Positions 1-10,705 of a DNA stretch of 50,776 bases are shown piece after piece. Numbering within the stretch: the stretch's first letter is position 1; the number at the start of each line of letters is the position of its first letter. A program made the position numbers and the translations under genes. The stretch is taken from positions 1 to 50,776 of the forward strand of contig JAJIRX010000059.1 in the NCBI GenBank assembly GCA_023853785.1. The letters run 5' to 3'. Source of the stretch: Psilocybe azurescens. Lineage: Eukaryota; Basidiomycota; Agaricomycetes; Agaricales; Agrocybaceae. A model generated the notes under the pieces. It was not told the DNA's origin. It saw nothing but the letters and a program-made list of their open reading frames with translations, and did no database searches.

Positions 1-640
1 ACTTTATTGAAGAGATAATGAAAAGCTCATGATCGAAAGCCCGTCTCTCAATCCGGAGGCTACCCAACGTCCCTGCTTTCCAGATGATTATACCAAGCTT
101 GATATTGAGTATGATCGGTATCGCAATAATTGTACGGCATTTGATCCTCTCCCCCTGTGCATTTTATTTTAAACGAGGCTGACCATATGCCGTGTAGGAA
201 GATCTTGTTTCTACCATTTATTTTAGAAGTACAAACATGGCATACCTAACACAAGACCCGATGACGAGTATTAAATCATTCCCGAACAAAGAAGACTCAA
301 GCAAGTCTCCTGCTCTGCAGGGGCCCTATTATATCCATCGACGTTTAGACCACAGTGTAAAAGGGTATTGGTTTGATGCGCAGCGTGGGATATGGAAAGG
401 GAAGAAAAAGAAGTCGGTCAGTGAGCCAAAATATCTCCTACTCTTTTATTATATTAAGTATTCGACATCAAGATATCTCGCATGGTTAAGGATCATGTTC
501 TAACATTTCATCCAAACTTTCGTAGTGTATTTTGCAAAAACGTATAGCTACCTCGTTTAGTCACAGGTGGCGAACACCAAAGAGGTGGATAGGTGATATA
601 AAAGTTGTTACTGTTAGATTTTCGTACCGGCCAATAGTTT
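1..640. other. No convincing gene
   Basis: This AT-rich leader of the window contains one short open frame at 237-503 (88 codons) ending in a Lys-rich stretch. I see no recognisable domain, no intron-linked continuation and no paralog in the window. It may be intergenic sequence or the degraded end of a neighbouring gene. Confidence 0.4.
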
Positions 641-2265
641 AGTCATACTGTCGCATGAGATTTATAATCGACAACGCTTGGCGACCTCGACGACTTAATC
701 ATCTTACGACCTATCAACCGCTGACATGGGTTAGTTTTGACCAGATAGTAGCTTATTTTGTCGGCTCGTAAATAGAATAAAAAGAACAACACAGAACCAT
801 CAATAATCAATCAATCAACCTAAACCCCCAGCCAACACAGTACTAGCACTACACGCGCGACGATGACATCTGCTCCCGAGAATAAAATCAAGGTCGGCTT
901 CGTTGGTTTATCTGCCACCGCGGGATGGGCAGCAAATACTCTGGCTCCAGCGCTTATCCAATCCTCCCTACGCAACAAATACGACCTTATAGCCGTGTCT
1001 ACAAGCTCCGAAGCATCCGCCAAAGCATCCGCGGAGAAATACTCCAAGGAGGTTGGTCACCCTATCAAGGCCTATTTTGGCGACACCTCCAACATAGTCT
1101 CCGATCCAGATGTCGACCTGGTTGCAGTGTCGGTGAAGACTCCTATCATAAAGAAATTGTGTTGAAAGTGATCGAGGCAAAGAAGGACTTCTTTGTCGAG
1201 TGGCCGGCCGGTACCTCGACTAAGGAGACTGAGGAGATTGCGGCTGCAGCTCGTAAACAGGGAGTCAGATCTTTCATTGGGTTGCAGGGTCGGCATACCG
1301 TTGTCATCCAGAAGGTCAGCATATAGCCTTTGAGCCCACTTCGAAGGATTTCTGATCACCAGCCAAATTGTAGGTGAAAGAATTGCTGGCTTCCGGGTGA
1401 TAGGTACCATCAGGTCAACCAACGTCGTATGTCACACTCTACATCGCCAAGTATTCACAAATCTTAATAGGCGTTTTTGTTCGCGTACAGATTGCACATC
1501 ATGCAAAGGAAACATATTATCACACTCCATACAACCAAGAACAAAATGCATACCTTTTAGAGAAGAAAAACGGTCTGCATCCACTCCCAATGACAATAGT
1601 GAATGTCCTGACTGATTTGGATAATACCAGGCGTTACCATACTTAGCATCGCCGTCGGTCACCAGTTGGATACCTTGACACATGTTCTCGGTGACTTCGT
1701 TAGCTTAACAGCGACAGATGCACAGATCTATCCTAACATAACTATCGTCGACAACGACAATAACCCAACAGGGAAGATAGTCGAATCCCAAAATTCTGAC
1801 CATTTCGCCATAACTGGCGTCCTCAAGACTGGAGTGCTCGCCAACATATTCTGGAGAACAGGGTACACCTCCAGTGAAGGAAGGCGTCAATATACCTGGG
1901 AGATTGACGGTGAAGAAGGCAGTATTAGGCTGCAATCCGATCACCTCTTGGGGGCCTATCCAAGTGTGTTCGAGTCGGAACTGTACCTCAACGGCAAAAA
2001 GGTGGAGTTTGAGACTCCTGGAAATGCAGTCGCGACTGTCAGCGGTGCCTGGAAGGAATTTGCGGATCATACCACCGGCACATATGCGACGATCGAGGAT
2101 GCAGTCAAACACCATCGACTTCTGGATGCAATTGAGACTAGTGCAAAGGAAGGTAAACGAGTCATTCTTTGAGGAATACATGAAGGGAAAATCCATGCAC
2201 ACAGGTGTTGAATATATAGTGTTTGTGTACAAAGGTTTTAGTCTCTTGCCCCGAGTGGGAACGCA
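640..2265 (+). repeat. Left arm of a 1.6-kb inverted duplication
   Basis: This segment is homologous to 8533-10160 in inverted orientation. Homology begins upstream of the gene (GAGATTTATAATCGAC in both arms), runs through a shared leader containing CAGTACTAGCACTACAC just before the ATG, covers all exons and introns of the Gal80-like gene, and ends about 95 bp after the stop. Intron positions are the same in both arms and intron sequences are only partly conserved, so the duplication is not very recent. Extent was judged by eye. Confidence 0.85.
863..2172 (+). pseudogene. Gal80-like Gfo/Idh/MocA family oxidoreductase, copy 1 (two frame breaks)
   Basis: The protein starts with an NAD(P)-binding Rossmann segment (KVGFVGLSA, near residue 10) and continues with FFVEWPAG, GHQLDTLTHVLGDF and FAITGVLKTG, typical of fungal Gal80-like NAD(P)-binding proteins. 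Family members are either oxidoreductases or sugar-responsive regulators; the sequence does not decide which. Exons read by splicing are 863-1314, 1374-1426, 1491-1572 and 1631-2172, with introns of 59, 64 and 58 nt. Two single-base losses break the frame: one near 1141-1147, after VAVSVKTP, and one in the G run near 1395-1397 (S-G-V-I becomes a stop). The first is shared with copy 2. Repaired length would be 376 residues, as in the family. This is either a recent pseudogene or a gene damaged by sequencing error. Confidence 0.82.
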
Positions 2266-3163
2266 TAGGTAGACGACACTGCAATTAATGATATCGACTG
2301 TTGTAGTCTATGTCGCACTGCTATACAGCCACACGTCAGTCACTTATTTTCGACTTCATCACATAACACATCGACACCTAGGCCAAGGGCATCCTATGTT
2401 CAGAGGCCTGAGAGATGTTTTCCAAGAGTGGGTCACATATTGAGTCCGCGATGAAGACATGGTCGAGCTTTACTATTCTGTCTATTTACAGGTTACGGAT
2501 GGACAGCGAGAAGATAGATATCCACACCACTTCCTTGAATGTCGCGGTCGATCCATTATGCACCGATGGCCCAGTGAGGTATGGAATCAACAAAAGCAGC
2601 AATACGGGAAGACGGTTGAAGCCATCAACGCTGTGGGATTCGAAGCGCAGAGGATATCAAAAATAGTAGTTTTTCGTTTGATAGAGAGTATATGCCAGTT
2701 TATTTCAACGTAGATCAGGAATAGGTTGAAACAAAGCGATATTTGCCCGAGAAAAGGTGACAAATCGTCGATGTCATCCAAAAGTTACGTTTTTCCGAGT
2801 GGCTCTTTTCGAGCAGCAATGTTAATAAATCCAGTTTTCGACTAGCATGACGCTGACAACCTTCAATGCACTTGAAGATTGAAGACTGAAAATGACAAGA
2901 GGACTGGACGTGGCGATGGTGGATGTTCGAGTACAGCAGATATTTGTCCCTGCTTGGTCCCTGCTTTGGCCTTCTTGAACCGGAAAGAGTCTTAGTCACT
3001 CAGTTACTATTCACTGCAGGGTCGCTCTCCTGAATCGATGCCACATCGTCAACGACCATCATTCTGACCTCGTCACAAACCTCAGGCCACAGGGGACTGG
3101 CACCTGCTTTCCGTATCTCGAAGTACAGCGTATGCGACACCATACTATAATCTATATCATTCT
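2266..3163. other. Intergenic, no convincing gene
   Basis: Open frames on both strands are short (below 95 codons), overlap each other and show no recognisable motif. The frames at 2415-2713 contain a charged stretch but no domain I can name. I treat this as intergenic or heavily decayed sequence. Confidence 0.4.
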
Positions 3164-3304
3164 TTGAACTTTCTTAGTCGGAAACCCGGAGGCAACCCGG
3201 AAGCTACTTATACCAGGCATCCAGTCCCAATTCATTCCCGGTCCACCATCTTTTGGCTGTTGATCTCCCTATATCCACGTATCGAGTTGTTTGATTGTAC
3301 TACA

Positions 3305-4450
3305 ATGGAGGCAGAATGGAACCCCCGTCGTGAACTCGCCCTTCCTACTGAGCTGTTATACAAAATCCTCTTGGTGGCTATCACTGACAGCGTACATTCT
3401 ATCTGTGTTTCGACGGAAGATACCCCGTGGGAGAGGAGTATAATGGACACCTTGCATCGTGTCTCGCGTACGTTTAAGGCTATCTCTACCGACATCGCGG
3501 GAAGGCGTTCGATATACAGAAAACGATACGACAGGACGATGCAAGGTATTTACTTTCCTTGGCCGATGTCTTGTATTCACCTCCCTCTCATTCTAATCGA
3601 TAATCGATGTTTTTTTACACTTGTTAGGATGCTGCGTACTTCACGCGAGATATTCGTCTACCTCAGTCATCTGGGGACACGACTAAGGAGTCCATCTGAG
3701 TGGGGAGTGTGTCATTTCACACTATCGACTGTACGGCTTCTTCGTTGGTTTTCGCGTACGCTCTGTACTTGAGCTGCATCTCCCTCCGACGAAATGCCAG
3801 CCGCTCTCCTCCTGACGTATTCCAAACCACACACAAGGTCATTCTGTCTGCTTTGGCACAATCAGAGTCCCTGTGCGAACGTGTGTATCCCGTTGAGGTG
3901 ACAATCCCGCTTCGATGCTGTATAGCAAAAGAGTTTGAACTAGCTCGCCATGGTTTGTGTTTCTCTTGACTTTGAAGGGAGAGTGTGCTAATTCATTCAT
4001 TAACTGTTGCGCCACGCTTTAGGGGTTGTGATTGTTCAGTCCTTTGCAGATCTTCACAACCATGCCATCTCAATGATGATTCTGCAGCCCTCGAGCAGCG
4101 CGGATGGAACAGGGCCTACCGCTGTTCGTCTTCCCTAGCTCTCTGAACCATACTATAGATATTAATCGCTTGATTCCCTTTCAGGCCGTTCGTTCCATGA
4201 TACATACCTCACTGCTGAAAGTGGAAGCGGTCTATGAAAGATACACATCTGTGATAACCGAGAAATCTCCTCTGCCGGAGCCACGAATATACGAGGTCCG
4301 TTTGATACTGTATCTTTTGGAGTCGAGTCTAATCCTGGCAATAGCTTCCGACTGTACTTTGCGCCATTCGACTTCTTGCGGCGCTGAAGTTTGAGGAAGA
4401 CGAGTATAATCTTGAGCCCCGCCTGAAGAAAATCGTCGATTTATGGTCAG
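3305..4450 (+). pseudogene. F-box-like domain protein, probably broken
   Basis: The first exon (3305-3544) encodes an F-box-like start: LPTELLYKILLVAITDSV near residue 14, followed by MDTLHRVSRTFKAISTDIA. This pattern is common in mushroom F-box families, where the domain recruits target proteins to SCF ubiquitin ligases. A donor GTATTT at 3545 and an acceptor ending at 3627 fit an intron, but the next exon does not stay in frame. Protein-like pieces continue in other frames: ALAQSESLCERVYPVEV (about 3847-3900), RSMIHTSLLKVEAVYERY (about 4192-4246) and IRLLAALKFEEDEYNLEP (about 4365-4420). A T run lies in the first intron. Either several introns are misread here or the gene carries indels. 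The substrate-binding part is not recognisable. Confidence 0.55.
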
Positions 4451-4818
4451 TGGGTTGTCCTTTCCTGAACCCCTTGAACGCGAAGCGGTCCGAGGACCGA
4501 GCAGTGATGTAAAATAGATTTTAAATTTTCTTTCGCTTTCCTCGTGCATATACTTGTATCACTATTAAAACACTTGTACATAATGGGCTATCCAATTATT
4601 TATACAACTTGTACTCTAGTACATACACCCAGCCCAGGCATTCAAAGCTTGACCGCTTCAGATTGACTCCGTCCGGACTCCGCCGTCCGGGGTAAAGTGT
4701 TTACATTGCTTCACGTGCATTAAGTCACAAGATCGAAAACTTTTCTTGAAGGAAAAATAGAAGTTATTTACTTTTGTCCCGTCACCTCCCCTTCTCCATC
4801 AACCACCTCCACTCCAAA

Positions 4819-5765
4819 ATGTTCTCTAACGTCCTCCGTCAACAGGCCAGGCTCAGCCTCCGCGCAGTCGCTCGCTCTGCGGCCCCTGCTTCTAGGACTC
4901 TCAGCTCCCTCGTTCTCCGTCAGGCCGTTGTTGCGCCTACCGTGTCGAGACTCACTGCTGCACGCGCGTTCTCGTCCGCCTCGGTGCTGGCATTCGAGCG
5001 CCGCGACCAGGCGCCCACGCCTGCCTCAGAGTCCATCTACATTGGAAACATGCCCTGGGATATGACAAAAGAGGACCTCACAGAGCTGTTCTCAGAGTTC
5101 GGTCAAGTCGAGAGCGTCCGTATTCGTACGTGCCTTTTTTTCAACTTTTTTATTTTTTGTTCATTCGTGTTCATTTCATTCTATTTCGTGTTTGTAGAGA
5201 CCCACGCTGATGGACGTCCTCGTGGATTTGCCCATATCACCTTTTCCAACGTGGAGGCGGCCACTGCTGCTGTCACCTCTTCAGCCGCTGAGCCTCTCCA
5301 TGTTGCTGGCCGCGACCTCTTCGTCGACTACGCTCGCCAGGCCAGCCTCGGCCCCAGGCAGGAACCCAACAGCAAAGTCTACTTTGCCAGGTTCCACCAG
5401 GATGAGAACGCTCTCCGACAGCTCATGACTGAATTCAAGGACCAGATTGTCAGCATTTACTTCAGTGCGTTCTTTCTTTCTTTTTGTTGTCAATGTATGC
5501 TGACTCTATTTCAGTCCGTGATGGAAACACCGGAGAGAAGACCAACGCTGGATTCGTCGAGTTCGAGGACGTTGCCACCGCCACCGAGGCCATCGACAAG
5601 TTGAACGGTACCGCCACCGAGCAGGGCAACATCGTCCTTTCATATGCTCGCCCCAGGCGGGATGCTCCCAGAGGAGGTGACAAGAGACGGGGAGGCGGAG
5701 GAAGGCAGGACAACCGAAGCTCTTACTCCAACCGTGGATACCAGTCGAGGGATAGAGATTACTGA
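4819..5765 (+). CDS. Two-RRM RNA-binding protein, probably mitochondrial
   Basis: Exons 4819-5125, 5198-5464 and 5515-5765 give 274 residues. The start at 4819 is preferred over an upstream in-frame ATG (4774) because it begins a classic mitochondrial presequence: the first 60 residues are rich in Arg, Ser and Ala with no acidic residue, ending near ARAFSSAS. RRM1 has RNP2 IYIGNMP (about residue 73) and RNP1 RGFAHITF; RRM2 has KVYFARF and NAGFVEF. The C terminus is a Gly/Arg/Ser-rich tail ending in RDRDY. Related fungal proteins bind organellar or nuclear RNA; the presequence argues for mitochondrial RNA metabolism. Introns are 72 nt (phase 1) and 50 nt. The frame is intact, unlike many neighbours. 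Confidence 0.9.
5126..5197 (+). other. 72-nt in-frame intron of the RRM gene
   Basis: Donor GTACGT, acceptor TTTGTAG. Its length is a multiple of three and it has no in-frame stop. Read through, it would insert a Phe-rich hydrophobic stretch into RRM1 just before RNP1. Confidence 0.85.
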
Positions 5766-6630
5766 TTAATTCTTTTGCTGCATGCACACCCTTTATATCA
5801 CGACACTACTGATACTCCTTTTGCTACTTATTTATCGAGTGTACAGTCGACTTATGCTCCCACCCCACTTATCCCACTCATACCATAACATCTTTGGGTT
5901 TGGAAGGGATTGCGCACCTGAAAAGGAGATAGATAATGTATAGATATTATATGCATCTCCAAAGTCTAATACGTATTACTTAATGACCATTCCTGTTCTG
6001 TACCCTCAAGATGAGAACCTACGCTACATTGCCTACAAGATCTCAAGGCTCCCATCCTTTCGGATCGAGGTGTGTATTTGATCGGTGCTATGTTGTGCAG
6101 CGGAACACGTGATGTCGAGGACGCGAGGAATCTTGGCCAGATTCAACCTACTGCTGCTGCTGGCGGCGACCTATGATAAATACATTTCAAGGGATTTATA
6201 TATCGCTATTTGTTTTCAAACGGTTAATAACCATAAGACATGTTTGAATACTGCTGTTTCTTGGATAAACTGCAGTCAGCGTCAGCGGTGTACACCAGAC
6301 ATTACTTTTACACAGGACTTGGACAGTATATTTAACGTCAAAAATTGAGACTTAACCTTTGGATACATGTCGACCTCATCTAAGATTGTAGATTCGAAAC
6401 ATGTTCACAGGAAATTTAGCCAATGACTTTGGGGGTATTCGGTACTGGTTATGTTGTAGTTTGGAATATATAGAAATTAAAGTGCAGAGACCCTCGAAGG
6501 TGCTTTTGAATCTCCTACTGCCTGTTCTTTCGAATCCTGTGCCACGCAACAGTCGATCTCTGTGGGTCTTCGAACTAATCACTTGATGCAGCAAGATAGC
6601 TCTGGTAAACAACATGAACATCAGAGAAGA
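5766..6630. other. Intergenic, no convincing gene
   Basis: This is the 3' flank of the RRM gene followed by AT-rich sequence. Open frames are below 90 codons and show nothing recognisable. The nearest gene signal on the far side is the minus-strand Ser/Pro-rich gene. Confidence 0.4.
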
Positions 6631-6634
6631 GTTT

Positions 6635-7260
6635 TCAATTCACGCTGAATCTGGGAAAGCGTACCTCTCGTTCCTCCAGAAACTCCAAGTAAGTAAGCGC
6701 AATGGCGATCCAGAAACTAGTGTCCACTCCTAGGTACTTCTCCTCCCCTTTATCCATCTCAATCACACCGGTCAGCGATCGGAAGGTCAGCACCGGCGTG
6801 TGGTCGTGAAATACGAGCAGGGGCGCGTGGAGGTGAGGATGTTGTTGTTGGAGAATAGCCGCGGTAGATTGGGACGCGTACGGCGGGGGCGCGTTGCTGG
6901 AGTGAGGGCCTAACACGCGGGACAGTGTGAATGAGCTGGAGTGCGAGGGGCGGTGCGTCCTCAGCAGTGACAGTGCGCGAGAGAGGTAGGAGGCGTTTGT
7001 GTCCTGCTGCTGGAGGGCTGGATGGAAGAAGGTGCGAGGAGGAACTGGGTGATTTGGGAGGAGATTTTGGGCCGCTGCGGCCTGCGCAGGGTTTTTCTTG
7101 GTGTTTGGTCGGAGTCGACAAGCGTGCTTGACGACTCGCCTCTGATGGGCGAAGGGGTTGTATGTTGACGATGGCTGTTGTTGAGGCTGTGGGAGTGGGA
7201 GGGTAGGAGTGGAGGCTCGTCGAGCTGGACGTGATGTCCACGTCTTGGAGGGTGAACTGC
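6635..7260 (-). CDS. Ser/Pro-rich protein with conserved-looking C terminus, unknown function
   Basis: Reading minus, the protein begins within or before SQFTLQDVDITSSSTSLH (about 7260-7205) and passes through a Ser/Pro/Lys-rich low-complexity segment. It ends in an ordered, hydrophobic part: LLVFHDHTPVLTFRSLTG, GVDTSFWIAIALTYLEFL. The two parts lie in different frames, shifting around 6900-7000 within a Ser/Pro-rich segment, so an indel or an unrecognised intron is needed. The true start is probably further upstream. I do not recognise the family; the pattern of a disordered N terminus plus a helical C terminus suggests a basidiomycete-specific protein. The end near 6660 is uncertain because the frame runs into a possible splice donor at GAGAGGTACG on this strand. 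Confidence 0.45.
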
Positions 7261-7579
7261 GAGTCAGAAGAGGGAGTTCAACTGGGGAAGCTGGGGAGGC
7301 GATGTTAGTGCGCGTGTTAAAGGAGATAGCTGCGTCCGTGTGGAGAGGGGACGTAGATGGTACGGGTGTTAAGGGGATGAATACACCAGGAGGAAACGAC
7401 GGAGATCGTATTCGGATGTACCATCCACGAAGCGGGCGGTGTATCGTCCAGTGGATGGTGCTCGTGGGGTTGTGCTATGTCCGAGAGATATAGATCACTT
7501 CATGTTGGATGCAAAGGAGCAAACACACCACTAGATTCTCGACAATTTCGTTGTCGCTAAGGAACCTTTCCTTCGAATC

Positions 7580-7830
7580 GACATTAGTGAAGAAAAGTCG
7601 ACAATGGGGTCGCATTTGGGCCCACCTTGTACCAGATGATTTCGTCGGTACCTTCTTCGGAGACGTTTACTCGCATGTCCTGTATTACATCAGACCTTTT
7701 AAATTGTTAGATCCATGAACTTGGAAATACTTTCCAAATACTTTCTCAAGTACTCACGTCTGAACTCGGTATCTTGATGTTCCAGAATTTGAAGGCCCGG
7801 CATGGTTGTCGTTGATAGAATGAGGATCCA
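7580..7830 (-). CDS. Possible small spliced gene, unknown
   Basis: On the minus strand, a segment reading IKIPSSD ends at a good donor (GTGAGT, about 7759). An acceptor (ATACAG, about 7681) opens an exon reading DMRVNVSEEGTDEIIWYK, followed by another possible donor GTGGGC. The two pieces join in phase 0. Start and end are not identified and no family is recognised. The local acidic, structured-looking peptide is the only support. Confidence 0.25.
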
Positions 7831-7839
7831 TCTTGAATA

Positions 7840-8530
7840 AGTCTACCGAAGAATAAGAAATGATATTCGGAAAACCAATGTCACTGACTGAAGCAAGAAG
7901 AAAGGAGACATCGCAGTGACCGTAATTTAAGTTACGGTTGTCATCTTTTAGGGTTAATGGCAAACAACATAATTTTAATTGCTGACCTACCTCGCTCTGG
8001 CCTTGCTCTCGAACTTCCAATCTCGAGCTAACTTTGCACAGGCTCAAGGTATCTTTAGACAGCGAAATTAAAGATGAAACAAAGTTGACTGTCCTGGATC
8101 TTGTGCTTGTACGTTCAGTTCTGACGTTTCTGTCAAGCCGACCCGTGCCCGTGCTCTCACTGCATTTCTCACTGATCTGAACAGTAGAGAAGCATTAAAT
8201 TAAAGTGAGTAGTGTCCGCCAAACTGATGCAAGATGATATAGGTCATTTGATGACAGAAGCTGACTTCGAATGGTTCCGATTTGCTTCTATCCTTCGATG
8301 AGGGCACTGATATGGTATGGGTCTTTTTGGCATGTCGGCTTTGTATCAATTTGGTCTGGATAACTTCCGCACGATTAATCCTCGGTTCAATCTGCATATC
8401 ATTGTGCTGACGGCCACAACTGAAGCAACGTGATAAATGGCCACCTAACAATTCTTCCAGGTGACTCTCTATGACTTGTATGCAGCGTCGTCATATTCGG
8501 AACAACTTCGCTACTTGATCGAAGTCCATA
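7840..8530. other. Intergenic, no convincing gene
   Basis: Short overlapping frames on both strands without motifs. This is the spacer before the right arm of the inverted duplication. Confidence 0.35.
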
Positions 8531-8532
8531 TG

Positions 8533-10160
8533 TGCCCACTCAGGGAAGGAGACTAAAAACCTTCGAACACAAAAACTTTATATATTTGACATTTGTATGG
8601 ATGTTCTCTTCATATTCCTCAAAGAATGATTCGTTTACCTTCTTTTGCACTAGCCTCAATTGCATCCAGAAGTCGATGATGCTTAACTGCATCCTCGATT
8701 GTCGCATATGTGCCCGGGGTACGGCTTGCAAATTCCTTCCAAGCACCACTGACAGTCACGATACCATTTCCAGGAGTCTCGAACTCCACTTTTTTGCCGT
8801 TGAGGTACAGTTCCGACTCGAACATACTTGGCAATGCCCCCAAGAGGTGATCGGATTGCAACCTTATGCTACCTTCTTCACCCTCGATCTCCCAGACGTA
8901 TTGACGTCTTCCTTCATTGGAGGAATACCCCGCTCTCCAGAATATATTGGCCAGGATCCCAGTCTTGAGTACGCCAGTAATGGCAAAGTGGTCCGGGCTT
9001 TGAGATTTGAATGTCTTTCCTGTGGGTTTCCCTGTATCGTCAACAATGATTACGGTAGGGTAGAGCTGTGCTTTTGTTGCTGTTACGCTGGAGAAGTCTC
9101 CGAGAACATGAGTCAGGGTATCTAACTGGTGGCCGACCACGATTGTGAGCATGGTAACACCTGGTAATGTTGAAATAAGTCAACGTATTCCTATCGTCAT
9201 TGAGAGTGGACGCAGACCGTTTTTCTTCTCTAAAAGGTATGCATTGTTTTCTTTGTTGAACGGAGAGTAAAAATGTGCTTCTTTTTGGCAGGTGTGCAAT
9301 CTGTACAAGAACGAAATTGTGAATCATAGATTGTGGGGTTAGCAATCTTTCAACCAGAGAGGAACTTACGACATTGGTGGACCTAATGGTACCTATTACC
9401 CCAGAAGCCAGCAATTCTTTCACCTATAATTTTGCTTGTGATCAAAAGGTCATCGAAGTCGACTCAAAGGCTATTTACTGACCTTCTGAATGACAACGGC
9501 ATGCCGACCCTGCAACCCAACAAAAGATCTGACTCCCTGTTTACGAGCTGCAGCCGCAATCTCCTCAGTCTCCTTAGTCGAGGTACCGGCCGGCCACTCG
9601 ACAAAGAAGTCCTTCTTCGCCTCGATCACTTTCAACACAATTTCTTTATGATGGGAGCCTTCACCGAGACTGCAACCAGGTCGACATCTGGATCGGAGAC
9701 TATGTTGGAGGCGTCGCCAAAGTAGGCCGCGATAGGATGTCCAATATCTTGGGAGTATTTGTCAGCCGATGCCTTGGCTGACGCTTCGGAGGTTGTGGAA
9801 ACAGCTACGAGGTCATAGTTGTCACGTAGATTGGGTTGGATAAGTGCTGGAGCCAGAGTAGTTGCTGCCCATCCTGTGGTAGCAGATAAACCAACGAAGC
9901 CGACCTTGATTTTATTCTCGGGAGCAGACGTCATCGTCGTGTGTAGTGCTAGTACTGTGTTGACTGGGGTTTAAGTTGGTTGATTGATGATCGATGGTTC
10001 TGTGTTGTTCCTTTTATTGTCTTTACGAGCTCACATAAATAAGCTATAATCTGGTCAAAATTAGGCCTTGTCAGCGGTTGATGAATACACTGTTGAGAGA
10101 TGATTAAGACGCGACTGCCTTTCTTAGCGAGCGTAGTCGATTATAAATCTCACATGACTA
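8533..10160 (-). repeat. Right arm of a 1.6-kb inverted duplication
   Basis: Inverted homolog of 640-2265. On the minus strand it shows the same order: TGTGAGATTTATAATCGACT, the leader with CAGTACTAGCACTACAC, the four-exon Gal80-like gene, and a 3' flank with the TTTTAGTCTC segment. The two arms enclose about 6.3 kb. Confidence 0.85.
8619..9934 (-). pseudogene. Gal80-like Gfo/Idh/MocA family oxidoreductase, copy 2 (two frame breaks)
   Basis: Minus-strand paralog of copy 1 with the same four-exon structure: 9934-9483, 9423-9370, 9300-9218 and 9160-8619, introns 59, 69 and 57 nt. It keeps KVGFVGLSA, FFVEWPAG, ELLASGVIGTIRSTNV, GHQLDTLTHVLGDF and FAITGVLKTG. The exon-1 one-base loss after VAVSVKAP is shared with copy 1. 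A second break is one extra base in an A run of exon 3 (T run at 9282-9286 on the plus strand). The two cancel in total length: the summed exons give 1131 nt, exactly 377 codons including stop, yet the stretch between them is out of frame. Exon 2, broken in copy 1, is intact here. Same functional uncertainty as copy 1. Confidence 0.82.
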
Positions 10161-10705
10161 ACACCTCAGGCTCCCAATGCATTTTGAAATTAAAAAGCGG
10201 CTTTCAAGCAGTACTCATCCTTTTCCAGACACATTGAATTTCCTTATGTAGAAATTTTGATTGTTGTGTGAAACGATTCAGTGGCTCTTTTACAGAGGTT
10301 AAGACGCTTTTGATTTCAAACGGATGATCAGTGGTGATGTGGGAGTACCCAGAGTCCACCGGACAGCTCGCGGCGGGCTTTCCTCATGAGACTCTATGGA
10401 AAATGTACCTCCTTGCGTCTCTAGTTTTAGAATAGGTATTCGGATCAGCGTCAACGCTTCGTTTATCAACAACAGTCCTGTGATGCATTGATGGTTATGT
10501 GATTGGGGCTCCTGTGTATCGACCATCTGATTCCACCGTGTGGCACGACGTTTGGTATCTGTCAGTCCAGTCGGATTCTAGCATGGCACTATCTACGCAT
10601 TAGATCCATCTGTGTTCTCCCAGCGTATCTCGGGCGGTTTGAATAAAAGGTGGCATCATCTCTTTGAAATAAGCCATCACGGCCGTTGCTTTTCAGACTT
10701 CAAGC
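10161..10705. promoter_or_regulatory. Upstream region of the GMC gene, with possible TATA-like element
   Basis: No gene is seen here. A TATA-like AATAAAAGG lies near 10641-10650, about 55-65 bp before the GMC start codon, at a plausible distance for a fungal core promoter. It is unsupported beyond its position. Confidence 0.25.

Noticed and set aside
1100..1170. A mini-intron correcting the shared frame break in the Gal80-like genes
   Set aside because: Candidate GT...AG pairs near the break are about 20 nt apart or remove conserved residues; none restores the family sequence.
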